A DNA stretch of 55,229 bases, taken from NCBI GenBank assembly GCA_023910675.1, contig JAAVWC010000024.1, positions 1 to 55,229 of the forward strand, given 5' to 3'. The first letter of the stretch is position 1; every line of letters starts with the position of its first letter. The notes under the pieces were generated by a model. That model was not told where the DNA came from, searched no databases, and saw nothing but the letters and a program-made list of their open reading frames with translations. Source of the DNA: Gemmatimonas sp. GTDB lineage: Bacteria; Gemmatimonadota; Gemmatimonadetes; Gemmatimonadales; Gemmatimonadaceae. The translations under genes were made by a program, and so were the position numbers. Shown here piece after piece: positions 53,602 through 55,229 of the stretch.

Positions 53602-54402
53602 ATGCCTGAACTCCCCGAAGTCGAACACGCCGCCGCCCGCCTCCGCGAAGCCGTTCTGGGGCACACCATCGTCCGGGCCACGGTCCTCCACCCCAGCCAG
53701 CGCCGGAATTTCCCGCCCGCGGCACAAAAGGCGGTGGCCGGACAGCGCATCGAGCGCATCGACCGGCGGGCCAAAGTGCAGCTCATCCACCTCGCCAACG
53801 GCGCCGTCCTCGAGGTCCATTTCCGCATGACCGGCGACTGGGAGTTCACCCCCCTCGCCGACCCCGCTCCACGGCTGGAACGCGTCCGTTTCGAAACCGC
53901 GGAAGGGGTGCGTGTGAGCCTCGTGGACGGCCGAGCCTTCGGCGTCGTACGACTGCACAAGCCGGGACAGTTCGTGCCCATCGTGGCCGGCCCCGAACCA
54001 CTCACCGACGACTTCACCGTCGAGGGATTCATCGCGTCGCTCGCCAAGCGCCGCACCTCCATCAAGCCCACACTGCTCGATCAGAAACTCGTGGCCGGCG
54101 TGGGCAACATCTACGCGAGCGAAGCGTGCTGGGAAGCGCGCATCCATCCCGAAACGCCCGCCAATACGCTGTCGAAAGCGCGTGTGAAAAAACTGCGCGA
54201 TGCCGTGCGACTCGTGCTCGAAACCGCGCCGAGTGGTCGGTACTACGCGCGTGATGAGGTGAACGAAAAAGTGAACGAGCGCGACATCTGGCGCGTGTAC
54301 GGCAAAGAGGGCGATGCATGCCGGCGCTGCAACACGCGCATTACGAAACTCGTGCAGGCGGGGCGGAGCACGTTCTACTGTGCGCGTTGTCAGCGACGGT
54401 GA
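53602..54402 (+). CDS. mutM: Formamidopyrimidine-DNA glycosylase
   Basis: Excises 8-oxoguanine and formamidopyrimidines and cleaves the abasic site. 266 residues starting MPELPEVEHAAARLR (Pro2/Glu3 catalytic, EVE motif). The lysine of the RRAKVQLIHL loop, the helix-two-turn-helix LVAGVGNIYASEACWEARIH, and the C-terminal zinc finger CRRCNTRI...FYCARCQR are intact. Complete and of normal length. Start from the conserved PELPEVE. Divergent from the methyltransferase-like gene. Confidence 0.95.
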   Translation: MPELPEVEHAAARLREAVLGHTIVRATVLHPSQRRNFPPAAQKAVAGQRIERIDRRAKVQLIHLANGAVLEVHFRMTGDWEFTPLADPAPRLERVRFETAEGVRVSLVDGRAFGVVRLHKPGQFVPIVAGPEPLTDDFTVEGFIASLAKRRTSIKPTLLDQKLVAGVGNIYASEACWEARIHPETPANTLSKARVKKLRDAVRLVLETAPSGRYYARDEVNEKVNERDIWRVYGKEGDACRRCNTRITKLVQAGRSTFYCARCQRR

Positions 54403-54433
54403 AGAACAACGGTTGGGTCCGTCCATCCACGGC

Positions 54434-54604
54434 GTACGGCACGAGCCCTCAGGAAAAAGAAAGCAAGGGGAAAGGAAAAAGCGCGGTTGTCTCTACATGC
54501 GAACGACGGGGGGATCACACCGAACCACCGCTGTTCGCCAGTAAATACAACCGCGCTACTCCCTTTCCCCTTGCTTTCTTCCCCCTGAGGGCTCGATCCG
54601 TACG
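54434..54604. repeat. Family D long inverted-repeat element
   Basis: Arms of about 60 bp between the convergent mutM and RlmI-like genes. The left arm has GTACGGCACGAGCCCTCAGG and GAAAGCAAGGGGAAAGG, then GCGCGGTTGT. The right arm has the complements ACAACCGCGC, CCCTTTCCCCTTGCTTTCTT and CCTGAGGGCTCGATCCGTAC. The middle also pairs (GCGAACGAC with GCTGTTCGC). It is positioned to act as a bidirectional terminator. Confidence 0.9.
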
Positions 54605-54643
54605 AGGTAGACCGCCGGAACAATCACCCGTGGTTGAACCGCC

Positions 54644-55229
54644 TCACCCCATCGCCTCGAGCAGCGCCCCCTTCAGATACCCCGTCTCCGGCACATTCAT
54701 CAACTCCGGATGATCGAGCGGCTGTCCCGTAATCGCGCGCAATGCAAAGCGCCGCCCGCTGTCGGCCACTGCTTCGCTCAGCATCTCGAAGAACATGCCG
54801 CGCGACAGGTGAAAGCTGCAGCTCGCCGTGAATAACAGGCCACCGGGCGCAAGCAGCTTCATGGCCTGCAGATTGATGTCCTTGTAGCCACGTAGCGCCC
54901 CGTCGAGTGCACCACGCGTCTTCGCGAAGGCTGGCGGATCGACGACAATGGTGTCGAACAACCGGCCTTCACGATGCCACGCGCGCAGCAACTCGAAGGC
55001 GTCGCCTTCCACCGGTTCGATGTTGCTGAGTCCATTGCGCGCCGCGTGCTCGTGCACGCGCGCCAGTGCCGGCGCCGACACATCGAGCGCACTCACATGC
55101 TCGGCGTTCTTCGCCAGGTGCAACGCGAAGCTGCCGTGATACGCAAAGCAGTCGAGCGCTTTGCCGCGGGCCAGACCACCAATGAGCACACGGTTCTCGC
55201 GCTGATCGAGAAACGCGCCGGTCTTCTGG
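54644..55229 (-). CDS. RlmI-type 23S rRNA methyltransferase, 5' end outside window
   Basis: About 194 C-terminal residues of a class I SAM-dependent RNA m5C methyltransferase. The visible part begins with QKTGAFLDQRENR, the RlmI-family substrate loop, and continues with LDCFAYHGSFALHLAKNAEH (SAM motif I), VSALDVSAPALARVHEHA (motif II), TIVVDPPAFAKTRGAL (motif IV) and LLFTASCSFHLSRGMF with the catalytic cysteine. The PUA domain expected at the N-terminus lies outside the window. RlmI methylates C1962 in E. coli. The family is secure; the exact target base is by homology. Confidence 0.88.
   Translation of the reverse strand, partial: QKTGAFLDQRENRVLIGGLARGKALDCFAYHGSFALHLAKNAEHVSALDVSAPALARVHEHAARNGLSNIEPVEGDAFELLRAWHREGRLFDTIVVDPPAFAKTRGALDGALRGYKDINLQAMKLLAPGGLLFTASCSFHLSRGMFFEMLSEAVADSGRRFALRAITGQPLDHPELMNVPETGYLKGALLEAMG

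Overview
The window is high-GC, gene-dense bacterial chromosome. The gene set points to a member of Gemmatimonadota or a close relative in the FCB group: a GWxTD/TPR secreted protein, a PorX-type response regulator, DUF4390 and DUF3299 proteins, a PASTA protein in a translation operon, and a lysine-rich histone H1-like protein. The taxonomic placement is inferred from gene content. I saw no tRNA or rRNA gene, CRISPR array, transposase or prophage.

Layout. Positions 1-6866 (minus strand) form a translation and tRNA-modification operon read queA > tgt > yajC > def > fmt > rsmB > PASTA protein > rpe, mostly with stop/start overlaps. Positions 6960-10777 hold a GWxTD protein and a decayed tandem copy of it. 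Positions 10784-18360 hold ruvB, a divergent DUF3299/ABC/FtsX transporter operon, an M28 peptidase, and yebC-ruvC-ruvA. Positions 18421-20745 hold a 119-120-bp repeat array and a DnaB-like protein whose Walker A lysine is missing, with a small partner gene. Positions 20827-28155 (plus strand) hold porX, an MsbA-type exporter, a glycosyltransferase, a lone DppC-type permease, a class V aminotransferase and an acetyltransferase. Positions 28171-30165 hold two more arrays of the same repeat around a four-helix-bundle gene. Positions 30174-35862 hold tyrS, a class A PBP, an amidohydrolase, and an HNH gene behind a structured leader. Positions 35920-42637 (minus strand) hold an NtrY/NtrX-like two-component operon with two paralogous membrane proteins between kinase and regulator, then an outer-membrane barrel protein and a DUF4390 protein. 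Positions 42693-46470 hold an acyl-CoA synthetase and an NYN-LOTUS RNA-binding protein with a histone-like tail. Positions 46537-50977 hold a decayed signalling gene between two giant palindromes, and the tdh-kbl threonine degradation pair. The remainder holds an H1-like protein, a methyltransferase, mutM and the end of an RlmI-type rRNA methyltransferase.

The most unusual signal is non-coding. Four unrelated-looking families of long intergenic palindromes occur here: A, 22 units in three arrays; B, three copies; C and D, one copy each. Two B copies lie between genes of the same pathway (queA/tgt and tdh/kbl) and run right up to the downstream ATG with the same junction. Arrays A2 and A3 look like one array split by the four-helix-bundle gene. 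A -10-like hexamer lies 6-7 nt before the ATG of porX, tyrS, ruvB and the histidine kinase, which suggests leaderless mRNAs.
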